From Bombyx mori (Eukaryota; Arthropoda; Insecta; Lepidoptera; Bombycidae), in NCBI RefSeq assembly GCF_030269925.1, contig NC_085117.1:2604001-2668000 (forward strand): 64,000 nt of DNA, read 5' to 3'. Each line of letters starts with the position of its first letter. Position 1 is the first letter of the stretch. Below are positions 63,971 to 64,000 of the stretch, piece after piece. The notes beneath the pieces were generated by a model, which worked only from the letters and a program-made list of their open reading frames with translations, did no database searches and was not told the origin of the DNA. The position numbers and the translations under genes were made by a program.

Positions 63971-64000
63971 ATGGCGGAGTCTACGACACAAGTCACCAGT
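63971..64000 (+). CDS. Possible start of a gene cut by the window end
   Basis: ATGGCGGAG in good context opens ten codons (MAESTTQVTS) to the edge. A CRE-like TGACGTCA sits about 200 bp upstream. Too short to identify. Confidence 0.2.
   Translation, partial: MAESTTQVTS

Overview
The window is animal (insect) nuclear DNA: AT-rich, with spliced genes, GT-AG introns and very dense dispersed repeats. The commonest repeat is a tRNA-derived SINE of the Bm1 type (about 40 copies or pieces), accompanied by Jockey, CR1, RTE and R1-clade LINE tails, a DD37D (maT/Bmmar1-like) mariner and Helitron-like elements. This mix points strongly to a silk moth (Bombyx). The species is inferred from repeat recognition, not from a search.

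Two spliced genes can be read exon by exon. On the minus strand, 17 exons between 38960 and 5815 join in one uninterrupted phase into 643 codons of a leishmanolysin-like M8 metallopeptidase (invadolysin/LMLN family). It has the HEMLH zinc motif, a distal His, a Cys-rich C-terminal half and a hydrophobic C-terminal tail. The exon with the signal peptide was not found. On the plus strand, seven exons from 26754 to 32841 join into a 383-residue LITAF-domain protein (CxxC, membrane-inserting hydrophobic stretch, HxCxxC, with an upstream PPxY motif). This gene lies wholly inside the 13.6-kb third visible intron of the peptidase gene, on the opposite strand. A second plus-strand gene, a 292-residue putative secreted protein of unknown function (19086-19964), lies inside the next intron. 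A 276-residue putative secreted protein, rich in Lys, Glu, Asp and Asn (46025-46855, minus), lies upstream of the peptidase exons.

Layout: 1-5.7 kb is AT-rich, with MITEs and no Bm1 or LINE copies. 5.8-39 kb is the peptidase gene with nested genes and heavy TE load. 39-46 kb is TE-rich intergenic DNA or possibly a further 5' intron. 46-47 kb holds the 276-residue gene. 47.7-62 kb is nested and rearranged TEs: tandem Jockey tails, an inverted repeat, an R1-clade insertion with target-site duplications, and a mariner split by a hAT element. 62-64 kb ends with a weak candidate start codon at the very edge.

The sequence gives no sign that the genes act in one pathway. The main interest is the gene-within-intron arrangement, TEs sitting 25-45 bp from essential splice sites, and several MITE families whose ends and target duplications can be read directly. 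No prokaryotic-type system, CRISPR array or functional tRNA/rRNA gene was seen.
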